Of a stretch of 6,382 nt of DNA, positions 6,305 to 6,382 are shown piece after piece. The stretch's first letter is position 1. Each line of letters begins with the position of its first letter. The notes beneath the pieces were generated by a model that was given only the letters and a program-made list of their open reading frames with translations, was not told where the DNA came from and made no database searches. The translations under genes were made by a program, and so were the position numbers. The stretch is from Porticoccaceae bacterium (GTDB lineage: Bacteria > Pseudomonadota > Gammaproteobacteria > Pseudomonadales > Porticoccaceae): NCBI GenBank assembly GCA_002720735.1, contig PBJN01000021.1, positions 1 to 6,382 of the forward strand. The letters run 5' to 3'.

Positions 6305-6382
6305 TTGTCGGAGTTAGCTAAGCCTAAGATTCAAAGCGATACCGTTATTGATTTGTATTTTAGCGAAGCGGTTTTGGCTTAC
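6305..6382 (+). CDS. Possible 5' end of a divergent gene, cut by window edge
   Basis: After an in-frame TAA at 6296-6298, the frame is open to the window end. TTG 6305 is the only early start-like codon. The 26 visible residues, M/LSELAKPKIQ then SDTVIDLYFSEAVLAY, look like a real amphipathic N-terminus rather than chance translation. A promoter candidate lies at suitable distance upstream. The Shine-Dalgarno is poor, and the fragment is too short to name a family. It may instead be chance. Confidence 0.3.
   Translation, partial: MSELAKPKIQSDTVIDLYFSEAVLAY

Overview
The window holds the 3' end of a sulfatase gene on the + strand. Facing it on the - strand is a tight gene cluster that reads from about 5890 down to 980. 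The DNA is AT-rich. The organism is most likely a Gram-negative, aerobic, probably marine proteobacterium: it has a bacterial alternative oxidase, a lipoprotein-type solute-binding protein and an iduronate-sulfatase-like enzyme. The phylum is inferred, and nothing here fixes the genus.

Layout. 1-812 (+): C-terminal part of a sulfatase, cut by the window edge. 813-979: AT-rich spacer between convergent genes, with no convincing terminator. 980-5887 (-): an apparent operon, transcribed right to left. In order it encodes a lipoprotein solute-binding protein, a membrane permease and an ATPase (together a complete NitT/TauT-type ABC importer), then a small unrecognised ORF of about 70 codons, a YugP-like membrane zinc metallopeptidase, a short cysteine-free alternative oxidase (AOX), and an SRPBCC/START-like protein. 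Between the permease and the SRPBCC gene the spacing is very tight: 13 nt (with the ATPase start chosen here), a short overlap, 19 nt, 15 nt and 0 nt. The only larger gap, about 120 nt, separates the binding-protein gene from the permease gene. 5888-6304: intergenic leader with no confident gene but some possible RNA structure and a weak promoter candidate. 6305-6382 (+): possible 5' end of a divergent gene with a TTG start, preceded by a sigma70-like promoter.

How the genes may work together. The importer probably takes up a small organic or N/S-containing solute; the substrate cannot be read from sequence. The AOX would pass electrons from ubiquinol to O2 without pumping protons. The SRPBCC protein, whose start codon directly follows the AOX stop, belongs to a fold that often binds hydrophobic ligands, including quinones (Coq10 type), so a quinone- or lipid-handling role next to AOX is a reasonable inference. 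The link between a dedicated ABC importer and AOX + membrane protease + SRPBCC is the most unusual thing in the window. It could be a small, uncharacterised redox or detoxification module.
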